A stretch of DNA of 64,000 nt from Sinotaia quadrata (taxonomy: Eukaryota > Mollusca > Gastropoda > Architaenioglossa > Viviparidae). Under the pieces are notes generated by a model, which worked only from the letters and a program-made list of their open reading frames with translations, did no database searches and was not told the origin of the DNA. This document shows positions 24,701 to 37,000 of this stretch, one piece after another. Location of the stretch: the NCBI GenBank assembly GCA_028829895.1, contig CM054178.1, forward strand, positions 70,009,835 to 70,073,834, in the 5' to 3' direction. Both the position numbers and the translations under genes were made by a program. Every line of letters starts with the position of its first letter. Within the stretch, counting starts at the first letter, position 1.

Positions 24701-27700
24701 AATAAATTACGCGTTGGTTACACGTTCACCTGCTTGGCTACAATCTGTTGTCTCCAAGGCTTTCGTAATGTCACGGCTCCAACCATACAACATTACACAT
24801 TATACTTAGCACCCTAAATATAATAGTCCGAAGTCTGTTACTACCGATAACTCTCCTAGCTGGCGGTATAACACGTCGACCTCTTACAATGAAGTATCCA
24901 GTAACACAATACTAAATAAATCATCAATAGCTAACATAATGCTTAACTACGCTTAAACATATATTAACTAACATGCACGCTACTCTGCAAAAGAATACAT
25001 GCACATGTCACAACAAAAGCAAGATAAATATTTCAACAATCCTGAATCAATAGAATATTGGCAATTCTCAGATGTTCGTTACCTAAAGATATGATACGCC
25101 CTATGTATATAAAAATGTTACAATTTAATACATATCAATCCCGGACGAGCCCCCACTTGTTACGTTTCCAGTATTTATTTAAAGACCCTGCTTAGGAAAT
25201 TATAGAACTTTAATTTATTATTTAAATTAATTCCCTCTCTTTAACCTAAACAGACTGGTTGCTCAAATCATCATTCGACTAGATTAAAAATGCATCTTTG
25301 TAGTCTAGATCACAGATTTACGAAACTGATAATTTGCGTACATTAGCTAGATTGGAAATCGTTAAAAACTCTCTTAGATTCATATGCATTCATTACGTCA
25401 TTCGTTTAGCTCAGACAGCCCCCATCCAATCCCATTTGGTCTATATGCATACAATTTACTACAAAAAGAGGTTCTTAACAAAATGAAATAGATTTAATAA
25501 GTTTAACAATTAACAGCAACGATTAATTACGACACGACGTCTTAATTCTACACAGCGTTGTTCTCTCATTTACCGTCCTGGTTAAAAGTTCTAACGAGAA
25601 TTTGCTTTTCTGTTGCCAAATAGTCACTTGATTCTGGACCCTAGTAGATATACTTAACTACACTCTTGGTCGCATGTGGGGTTCAACTGGTTAGAACTGG
25701 TCCACATCCCTTTGGCTCATCGTCAGTACTGCATAGCATAACAGTCAATCGTCCACTCAATTACTGCATCGCTAATGTACTTGCGACGAATCGTTAACAC
25801 GTGGTTAACACGAGGTACTTCTGCATAGTTCACGTATGGGTCATGAAGACACCCGAGTCGGTGTACGACTCAAGAAGTACGAAGGTAGAGAGGAGTAACA
25901 TAAGAAGAACCCGGCTGAAACAAAGGATTTGGGCTCTGTAACTATTTGCGTCTATATTCGCAAAACCCAAGCACATGTTTCTTTGTTTAAGGTTCTGAAT
26001 TTAGAATCTTTGACTATCGTGTCGTTTACAATTCAAATATGGTCATATTTAAATATACATTGTGGTTCACGTGTGTGTTACATATAACGTTACACGAACG
26101 TATGAATTCTCAAATATTTACAGCATTAAAAATTGGAATTCACACAAAGGATTAATTCAAAATGAAGCATGAATGCTTTACAATTTTACACGAAAAATTA
26201 TATGCAAGAACAATTTGAATTACAAAGAAGAATTCACCACGTGCACAGACATACTGGCGGCACTAGTGAATTTAAGATTTATATAAATTAAAGATAAGAA
26301 AAAGTTACAATAATTTATATACAATAACTTTTAGATTTGTCCTTTTACATCGAAACACGTGCTTTGGCTAAATTAGCGCTAAGCTGCACAAAATACATAC
26401 ATCAATTCAATTACAAAATACAATCAATAAATGCAATAGATACTGTAAGAAGTAGACGTGTTATTGTTACCTCTTAAAAGTAGATTTACTGCTCTAGCGC
26501 GGGTTCATCTTCGACTCTCTTACGACTCTGGTATGGCGGCGGGACGGAGCTATGTTAAAGCTGCCTGGTGTGTCTGCCGGTCTGGAAGTGAGTGAGTGTT
26601 TTGGCGCGTTATGATCGTATTTTAGGAAACTGCATTGAACGCATCACGTGACCGTTCACGTGGTATGTTTGATCTCGAAGGTGCTGGACACTGGCCTAAA
26701 GTTATGCAACAATCTGACCTTGCTAGCGATACTGATGTATCACGGGTGAATTTCAACAAAGGTCCGTTCAAAATTTTAATTTTGAAAACAAGCAATTGGG
26801 TCACGAGGCTATGACACAGAATTTGTCACAGATCGTCACAATCGTTGGTAGTTTTTAAAGTTATGATCAACTACATCTTTCTTTCTTTCTCTGTCTGTCT
26901 GTCTGTCCGTCCGTTCGCCCGCCCAAAACCCCACCCACCCGTCCTCCGTCTATCTATCTATCTATCTATCTGCCTGCCTGCTGCCTGTCTGTTTGTCTGT
27001 CTGTCTATCTATCTCTCTATCTATCTTTGGACGACTTATTGATCAAGACAGGAGCAATTTAAACAAAATACACACCAAAAATCTTCATACGAACAGCTTT
27101 TACCAGCATACATACCCCACAAACATCTATACATACATACACACATTTACACATATATACATATATACACAAACATCTACACATACATATACACATCTAC
27201 ACATACATACACATATCTACACATATATACACAAACACCTACACAAACATACACAAACATCAACACATATATACACAAGCATCTACATATACATACACAA
27301 ACATCTACACATATATACACAAACATCTACACATATATGCACACACATCTACACATACATACACACACTCTCATCCACAAACACACACATCTACACATAC
27401 ATACACACATTCTCGTCCACAAACACACACATCTACACATATATATACACACACACTCTATATTTAAAACCTGTAAAGGTGTATTAAATAAAACCTATAA
27501 AGAAGAAAACTATATTCCAGTACCTGGAAGACAGTTCCATCCAATGACGTCTCTTGGAATTCCACACCTATTTGAAACCTGACTTCCTTATTCAATACTG
27601 GTGTTAACATAATCAAGATCCATATAGAACCTTCTAATCGAATTTCTTCTCGTATTGAAATATATTTGCCAAATTTCCTTGCAAGAAAGCTCGCACCTGT

Positions 27701-27867
27701 TATACAGAAAGAGGACTTGCATATGAACTATGGTAGGTTATTGATCGTAATAAGTTTATAAATAAATACTTACTGTGATTAGTTGACAATTTTATTCGGG
27801 TGGAATCAGAGGTACTAATGTTTTGAATTGGTTTCTTCTAGAAACCGTATGAAGCAGAATCTATACG

Positions 27868-27916
<49 letters not shown>

Positions 27917-28009
27917 GCACACACACACACACACACACACACCGCACACACACACACACACCGCACACACACACACACACAGCACACATACACACACACA
28001 CACACACCG

Positions 28010-28048
<39 letters not shown>

Positions 28049-31000
28049 ATGCAACTCGCACAAGATTTCGTGAATGATTGGGCAAATTTTAAAATGTAAA
28101 CAACTTGCAGAATTGTTAGTCTTCTACAATTCGAAGCTCTCGAGTCACCAGATCGCCACAAGTACTTTAGCAACATAATATTCATGCTTGTCTGAAGATT
28201 GGACAGTCTGTATAGGTATTAATACTTCTAAGTAGAATAACATCCCTGTCAGGACAACTCGGTCAGTACAGACGTGTAATCATGTTGACCTTAATTTAAA
28301 GTCGGTGAAAAGGGTAAAGGGCGTGAACAATGCCCTGCAAAATGCATTAGGCATGTAATGCATGTTGACCTATTCCATTGTTTATAAGGACAAATACTCA
28401 CCTTTTCGAGCCCTGACTCGATATAAGAAGAACTTATTAACTTATAAATGAAGCACAAACGCATTTATTTATTTTACCTTTAAAGTTTGCATACAGACAT
28501 GCAAAAACACATTGTAGCCACTTATTTACTTCTCTGTAAGTAGTAATTTCAATCTGATTTTTCAATTCCCGAAAGAGTGTTGACTTCACTTTGACGTCAT
28601 AGTACTCAAGAAAGGTAATTCTTAGTTACTATATATAATATATAGGTCTCTAGTTGTCTACGGCTACGTGATATGCAAATCTTGCCAAAGCGTTTGGTTG
28701 TTGTCAGCACACGATCGAGCTTAGTAAGAATATAAAACCATTAATAAGTTCATTAATAAAACTTCTCATCACCACGTGATCGAATATAGTAAAAAATAAA
28801 ATTAAAATCACACTGGTAAATTTATATATTTTCCAAACTTGAACTCACCACGTGATCCAATTTTGCAAGAACATTTATAAACCCCATTGGTACGTTCGTT
28901 TGTGTTCTGACATTTGAGTCACAAATACCATCCTATTTCAAGGGTAGCGATGACTTGTTTCTCCATTGTAACACTGTCGAATCACGTGACTGCTCGTTAC
29001 TAACAAGAAAAAAATGTATTGGAGAGAAAATCGTGATATTCCTGATTTAAATCAAAATTAAGCTTTTTGCCAACTTTAGAGACAAGACCTTTGAAATGAG
29101 GTTTGCAGGACACCCCTTCTTCTGTCAAACGCGTGGGGAAAAAAATACTGATATCATGCATGTTAGTAAGGTATTCTTGCGCATAATAAAACACTAATTA
29201 TTTTAAACACGCGTTTATGTTACATATCTCTGACGCTTTTGATAAAATATACTGCATGAACCATTATTTATTTCATAGCAATTGGAACTTCTACAGAGCG
29301 TTGCTTCTTGAAGGTCACGCGCGACTCCGATTACCTGTGGCCTTCATAAACTCGTCCCAGTTCTCTAACGATTCCGTCCTCCAATGGCCTATGAAAGGGC
29401 TGTATCCAGGAGACTTTTCTATTTCGGAACATGTAGTTATCTTCCTTTCTAGTTCTGCAGAATCCAAGGTCGTCGACGAAGTTCCTATGAGACTGCCTGA
29501 TGGAAATGAAAAGAAATTGAAAAGAAGGGACATTACATTAAAATAATACAAATCCCAGAAATACCCCAACAAATTCAACAACAACAACAACAACAATAAT
29601 AATAATTGTCTCCATAGTCCAGTGGTTAGAGGAGAAACACCTCACCCAGAAAGTTAAGCTACCTGAGCTGTGTCGACAAACATGGTTGGGTGACAGCTTC
29701 AACTCCAATCTCTGGACTATCGAGAGAGGGAAAAGCGGCTCCCTCCAAACTACACCCAAACCCACCCCATTCACGATGGAGAAAACACAATTTGATTCTA
29801 TACCGGATCAGACTTTGCCTAACAAGGTCAGCGCTGGTCGTTCATGTTTCAGGGTGTTCTAATGAGAAATGGGCTATTGAAACGCAAGCGAAAACTTGGA
29901 GGTGATGGACCAGAGTAGAAAACACAAATAATGGTCTCTTACTATCAAAGTCAATCCACAGCAAAAAGATACAGAAAAAGGATGCATGAACTCTGGCTCA
30001 AACACCATCCAGATGATATTATCATGGAACAAATAAAAAAATATATGACATAGAATGTATAAAGGTACAAAATGTACAAGGATAGAAAATATGTATAGGA
30101 TAGAAAAAATAAAAATGAATAAAAATCGTGTTCACGGCCTAGAGGACGCGTACAAGAATTGACACATTTGTATAAAGGACGCGTACAAGAATAGACACAT
30201 TTGTATACAGAACGCGTACAAGAATTGACACATTTGTATAAAGGACGCGTACAAGAATAGACACATTTGTATACAGAACGCGTACAAGAATTGACACATT
30301 TGTATAAGGATGGTCATTAAGTGGTCAAGATATTTGGATATAAATACCTTATAATGACGTTATAAAAGAGGAAAAGTTATAAAGGTATAAAAGGATTTTA
30401 TAAAAGTGGTATATATAGAGATACATAGATGCATAGAAGGACGTTATAAAAGTGGTAAAGATATGAAGGTATACAGATGCTTAGGATGAAATAAAAGTGG
30501 TAATGCAATTTAGCTATATTGATTGGTAGAAGGACATTATGACTGTGGTAAAGATAAAAATGTATGTAAATGCATAGAGGGTCAATTATAAAAGTGGTAA
30601 AGAAATAAATGTATACAGATGCATAGAAGGTCGCATAGAAGTGGTAAAGATATAAAGGTATATAAATGCATAGAAGGACGTATAAAAGTGATAAAGATAT
30701 AAAGGTATATAAATGCACAGAAGGAGGTATAAAAGTGATAAAGATATAAAGGTATATAAACGCACGAAGTAAGTATAAAAGTGATAAAGATATAAAGGTA
30801 TATAAATGCACATATAAAGGACGTATACAAATGATAAAGATATATAGATAGATAGAAGAACTTTATAAATGTGTTGCGGTCTTTCAATGGCCACGAAAAG
30901 AATGTCATGCAATAGTTCTACGATCTACAGCTTATCTTCTCCTGTGATATTGGAACTGGAGTTAATGGCGATTTGTCAGTAGAACTTTCTGAAAAAGACA

Positions 31001-34000
31001 AAAAAAGAATTTTAAATTAAAAACCAGCAACCAAATGCACTCAAAATGCCACTACTAGTATTACTACTACTACCACCACTACTACTTCAACTATTACTAT
31101 TACTACAAGTAATAAGTACATTTCTTAAGTAAGTAAGATTCCGATATCTTGGTTCACAAAGTCAACAGTCATCAGTGAACAGTGAACAGTCAACAGTCAG
31201 CAGAAGTCGTAAAAAGGCACAATAAATAATAGTAATAATAAACTTAATAATAGTAAAGAGAAAGAAACACGGAAGAAAAGAGCAGAACAGGCATTAGTAA
31301 GAAGATGGAACCCATAACATGTCCTTGATCAGTATGTGCGAAAGATGATGAAACATCAAGAAAACAATCAACCTACAGGTGGTTGAATGAGACAGGTTTG
31401 AAAGCAGAAACATAAGCACTTTTACCAACTGCCCAAAAAGATCAAGCACTAATCACGAAATCACAAAACAAAAAACATAAAGTCTCAAATGATTCCGAAT
31501 GCAGACTCTGTAAAACCATGGATGAAACAACAGAACTATACTAAATGGATGTAAACAGAATGTACTAAAGGCACAACGAAGTGGCAAAAATCATATTTAG
31601 AAAAAAACATATGTGAGAACTATGGAGCAAAAACCTCGGAAAGAGCATTGATACACCTTCCTGAAATGTCACCGAGACAAAAGAAGTCAATATACTGTAG
31701 GACTTTGAAATAAGAACGGATCGAGTGATTCCTGCACGAAGACCAGATATTGTAGTCGTCAATAAGTCCAACAGAACAGCAACAATCATATATGTTGCCA
31801 TTTCAAGTGAAAGAAACATAAAATTAAAGGGAAGAGAAAAAAATAGAAAAATACCATGATTGTCACAGGAAATGAGGGACCGAAATTATATTTTATTTCA
31901 TTTTAAAAAACCGCTAACAAAACTAGTTGAAGTAACCCGAGTTTTGTTATTTTCATATGTAGCATGTAACTTCCAGTAACGGTCACCTAAGATCTCTTTA
32001 GTAGACAGACGTTCGTGACGCAGTGTGTGTCAATTATCATATTGAATATATATATTAGTTTATGAAGAATATGTATATTAAATAAATTGGGACAACTGCG
32101 CACTACAGTCACATGTTGTTGACGAGAGAAATGACCAGTGCGCATTAGAATTGACCACAGAAAAGCGTGCATCACGATTACCACTATATATCCAAGGCAA
32201 AAATCATGTCACACGGCATAGCTTCTGGAAAGTTCTGGAGACCTTCAGTAAAGCTATATAAGAGGCAAAATGAAGACTTTATTCTCAATGTTGAAAACGT
32301 CGATTCGTCTGAAGCCAGTCTAACTTCACGTATGAATTATCTCATGTACAGAGATTTCATAAAGGAAAGCTGCAATAATCTCTTTCCATCCGTTTTCCAT
32401 CCGTCTGATGCCATATATTGAGTAACGAGGCAAAATTACTCAGTATAATTTTTGGCAAAGTGGAAAGTTCACTGCCAAGAAAAAACCCGATGTATGCGAC
32501 GCTGGTTGTATGCAGTTAACGACACGAGGGACCAAATTTGTTCTTCCCCCTGTCTGAGTTCGTTTGGCAGTCTATCCCGCTATTGAGAAGGCTAGCACCG
32601 TGATCGTCTCTGACATCCGGAGTTCTACACTCAATGTAATGCGACGACACATCCCACTGGACGACTCTACCCGATAATGCTAAACGTCGTTGGGGTGCCC
32701 GTTTCCAACGACAGTTATCGAGGCCGATAACAGTCAGCTAAATTTCAGATTTCTCCCCAGTGATAATCTGAAAGTGATGCCTAGATTCTGCAGAATCTTC
32801 ACCTGTAATGCGACGCCTCAATTGCGTCGTGATTCTTCACTTTGAAGTGCCGCTTATAAGTGACGTGTGAGTTTACGTCATCTCCTTGGAACTCTGACAT
32901 TAATAGTGAGTAATAATTCGCACGGCTAACGCGCACATACTTAACTCTAGAACTCTAAGAAAATGAACACTATTATATCGTTTGCAAAATAAGAACTCTA
33001 ATGTTAAAAGTAATGCTTATTTTACATGTCAACTATTGTTAAAGCGGCCCCATTTGCCGCATAAGAATTGTGTAATTAATCTTTATTTTATATTTTGAAT
33101 TTCATCATTTTCATCTCCCCTTATTTCCCACAGAGTGTATGACATTGGAAAGTTGAATGAATGATTAATCACTGTGCGAAAGAGTAGTGCCCCTTTTAAA
33201 TCGGGAAATAAATAACCTGATTTAAACATCTTTCAACTCTCTTGTTATTCATAATTTTTGAGAGGGACGAAAGAATTTGTACTATTGTTTTGCACCGTTC
33301 GTCTGTTCGTCCATTTATTTACATTTATGATACACACTCACAGCACACACCGCCAATAAAACGTTCCTTGGCATGACACTAATAAACTGGGCCCCACCCA
33401 AACATCAATGGTGTATGTCATGTGTGTCTATGTAACAACTTGACGCGACGTAGTACTGGCACACGTCACGGGCTTTTCTTGGAGGTGCACCGGAGCAGGC
33501 CAAAAATAGACTTCACCCCTTGCATCTCTAACTTCAGCTCGGGGTCGGCTTGTAACGAGCCCTCCCGTTTTGTGACATCTGGTGACCACTGACCGTGATC
33601 TGACAAGGTAAATTGTGTTGTTGTAAGAAAGTGTCATCTCTTTCCTGCTTTTCTATCTCATCACCATTATGCATTGTTTATTGCATGTTAGGGCTTTGCT
33701 ATTGAGACTTAGGTGAACTGGATTTTGATAAGACTTATTATTGTGTTGAAATAAGTTTTATTATCTTTACGCTATTATCGTTAACGCGTACCGACTCGTG
33801 TTTAGACGTACATAGATCGATATTTTGTACGCTACATTAGCAACTGTTGTTTTGCTAATTTTGCTAACTTTGCAAATTTCCGATTAGGATTTCTTTTACT
33901 CGTGTTTGTAATAATCCTAATCACGTGGTGGCTGGTGTTCATACGCACACCATTGCACCACTTGTGACCTACAGAGGTCAAAATCCCGCGAATATTCTAA

Positions 34001-37000
34001 GTCACTTTATCCATACTCGTGATAACTAGCAATTTTAAAAATGGCCGAGCTAGTAAACATAAAGAAAGAACTCATGGCTATGGTTAGAGAATTCGGGTAT
34101 GAGAAAGCCGAGTTAAAGAAATACGTGGATGAGGAGATAGCTAAATGGTATGTTGCGAAAGAAAATGAGGCGAAAGAGGCTATAGAGCTAGAAGAAAAGA
34201 GACAGGTAGCTAAGGATTTAGAGATGCGAACTTTGAGAGAGCTAGAAGATAAGAGAGAGTTAGCTAAACAGCTAGAGATGCAAAACCTGAGAGAGCTAGA
34301 GGAAAAAAGAGCGAAAGAGGCTAGAGAACTAGAGGATAGAAAAAATGAGCTAGAGGAAAAAAGAGCGAAAGAGGCGAGAGATTTTAAAGAGAAAGAAATC
34401 CAAGATATGAGAGAAATAGAGTTATTAAAGATTCAGTCTGCTAGGGATTTAGAAGATAAAAGGCAGGAAGTAGAAGAGAAAAAGCTTAAGTTAAAAGCTA
34501 GAGCACATCAGGAACAGCTTGAATTAGCTAAGCAAGAGGTAACAGCTAGAGAGAAGTTGTTAGATGGGACTGCTAAGCAACAGGCCGAGTTAAATAAACC
34601 CCGTACACGGCTAGCTTTCTTTAACCCTGAAGTCGAGACGATTGACGAGTTTTTGACACGCTTTGACAGTTTCATTGCCAACTTTAATTACACTGACATT
34701 GAAAAGAAACAACAACTCGGTCAAATACTTCAAGGTGAAAGCTCGCGCGCATTTACTGATCTAACGCGCGATCCCGCTATTACTTATGCAGATCTCAAAA
34801 CGGGTTTGATGCGTACTTTTCAATGTACAGCAGAAGGCTTTCGAAAAATGTTTAGGAGAGCCATACCTAAAGCAAATGACACCATGCAAGCCTTCGGTAC
34901 CCGGTTACGCCATTATCTTGATAGATGGATTGATTTGACAGACATCCGGAAGACATATGAGGGCCTATTTGATTTGATATTAAGAGATCAATTTCTCCAT
35001 ATTGCTCCGCCTGCAATGACGACATATTTGCAGCGAAATCCCCCGACTAACTTCTGTGATATGTTGAAGCTAGCAGACACGTATAATGATTACCCTGATC
35101 CGGTAATTACGAGGAGTGCACCACGCCCTCCTCTTACAAATCGGCAGAAGTATACACCGAAACCGAACCGACCAATGACGAAATCGGAAAAACCCGAACC
35201 GGTACAGCGGACATATACTAAGTCACAAGACGTACGACGTCACACACGTGACTCCCCACCTATGACATGTTACACTTGCAAAGGGAAGGGGCATAGTTCT
35301 CAGAACTGTCCCAGTCCACGTGATGTAAAGGTATGCACTGAAACAGGTGCAACTCTAAAGACCCAACAGGCTACAGTAAACGGACAAAAAGTCAAAATAC
35401 TGGTCGATACAGGCGCGTCCATAAGCTGCATAAATGCTAAACTTGTACGCCCTGAACAGTATCTAAGAGGTAGTGTCCGCATTCGATGTGTTATGGGACA
35501 CCTTAGTACATGTCCAAGAGCCACTGTACATGTTACGTCACCCGTATTTTCCGGTACAGTCACCGCCGCAGTAATAAGAGACATGCAGTTCGGATTCATA
35601 CTATCACCCGGGCAGTGTGACGCACACACTGATGGCATCTATCCTGTTCTCCCCGTAACCACTAGAGCACAACGGGAACGTAGTAAACAAGGACCCCCAG
35701 CTCTAAAGATAGTCGAGAATACATTTCCGCAGTTGACCCCAAGTCAACTCAGTCACCTGCAGCAGGAGGACAAAAGCTTGTCCTCAATGCTAAAGCTGGC
35801 ACGGAAAAACACTATTACGTCCAGCAAGTACGCAACAATGACGTATTTCCTGAAGGACGGACTAGCGTTTCGGCGCACCGACTTTAAGGAAAATGATACT
35901 AGAAGCACCACGTGTCTATTTACCCCTACACCACTCAGACAGCTGATTCTTAGCTTTGCACACGACTCAATCATGTCCGGACATCAGGGCGCACGTCGCA
36001 CTGAACAACGGATTCGCGAGGACTTTTTTTGGCCAGGCCTGAGTAGGGATGTTCGCTCGTACGTTCGTACATGTACGCAGTGTCAACAACATATTGACCG
36101 AGGGCGTGTCAGTCGAGTTCCCCTCGAGATAGTACCAACAGTAGAGGAACCATTCCTAAAAGTTGCAGTAGACATTATTGGCCCAATCATTCCCGCGGCC
36201 GAAGGAGGATATCGCTATATCCTAACAATCGTGGATTTTGCAACACGATATCCAGAAGCAGTCGCATTAAAGGGCATCACAGCGATCGAAGTCGCAGACG
36301 CTTTAATAGACGTATTTTCTCGTACTGGTGTACCTCGAGAAATATTGAGTGACCAGGGCACTCAATTCACCTCAGCAATGATGGCTGAAACAATGCGTCT
36401 ACTAGCGTGTAAACAGTTGTTCTCATCACCATATCACGCTCAGTCTAATGGTGCCGTTGAACGTTTCAACGGTACGATAAAGAAAATGTTAATTAAAATG
36501 GCCTCGGAACAACCCGACCAGTGGCCGCGTTTTCTAGCACCATTACTCTTCGCGTATCGCGAGCTCCCACAAGAGAGTACAGGCTACTCACCGTTCCAAC
36601 TACTATACGGCAGACAACCTCGTGGTCCCCTTAAGCTAATAAAAGAAACATGGGTCAAGGGAGACACTGTGACCGATGGTAAAGATGTTCACACGTACGT
36701 AGCCGAACTACGTCAACGTCTGACCGAGACATGTCACTTAGCACAGGAAAACATTCGCCAAAAACAACCCCGATACAAGCGAAATTTCGACCGTACTGCT
36801 GTGGAACGTAACCTCGAACCAGGTCAGCTCGTGTTGCTCTTGCGGCCCACACATAACAACCGCATGCAAATGCACTGGCGTGGACCCTATCGCGTTATTA
36901 AGCGTGTGAAGCAGAACGACTACAGCATACAGATAGGAAATAAGCAGAAAACCTATCACATAAATATGCTCAAGCGTTACTATGAACGCAGCGACGAACA

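Larger units (their letters stand above)
19258..26840 (-). mobile_element. LTR retrotransposon element 1, non-autonomous, very young
   Basis: Two 1683-bp direct repeats starting TG and ending CA flank a 4217-bp interior. The 5-bp target duplication ATCGT sits at 19253-19257 and 26841-26845. The element reads on the minus strand: 5' LTR on the right, primer site at 25138-25155, one 974-codon frame, purine tract at 20941-20953, 3' LTR on the left. No protease, integrase, reverse transcriptase or RNase H motif is present in any frame I examined, so it must depend on enzymes from another element. It lies in the FABP-like gene intron between the third and fourth FABP exons, in the gene's own orientation. 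Recent insertion follows from the LTR identity. Confidence 0.93.
31861..33577 (+). repeat. Element 2 5' LTR
   Basis: 1717 bp. It contains a TATATAAG box (32255-32262), so U3 should end about 30 bases later, and an AATAAA at 33355-33360 followed by GT-rich sequence. Matches 38639-40355 at constant offset 6778, with differences near 32133, 32524, 32747, 32776, 33263 and 33320. Confidence 0.93.

Noticed and set aside
271..28042. CRISPR-like regular spacing in several arrays (50-bp, 43-bp, 28-bp)
   Set aside because: Units are contiguous tandem copies with no unique spacers, in an animal genome.
27815..28185. Cys-Val and His-Thr frames over (CA)n, and similar frames at 8268-8781, 54717-54964 and 61271-61471
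   Set aside because: Dinucleotide repeats are stop-free in several frames; pure artefact.
29217..29496. Initial idea that the mini-exon copy at 29.4 kb had lost its splice donor and was a pseudo-exon
   Set aside because: The frame continues without a donor directly into the FABP signature, so no donor is needed there.
29217..29546. 109-codon plus-strand frame
   Set aside because: Antisense to the fusion exon carrying the first FABP exon, which has splice-phase and family support.
30398..30912. 108-137-codon minus-strand frames of Leu/Tyr/Ile-rich composition
   Set aside because: Tandem repeat translation; the hydrophobic look comes from TATAAA-rich units.
32167..32421. 84-codon frame, identical at 38945-39199
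   Set aside because: It is present in both copies only because it lies in the LTR. It overlaps the TATA box and has no recognised product.
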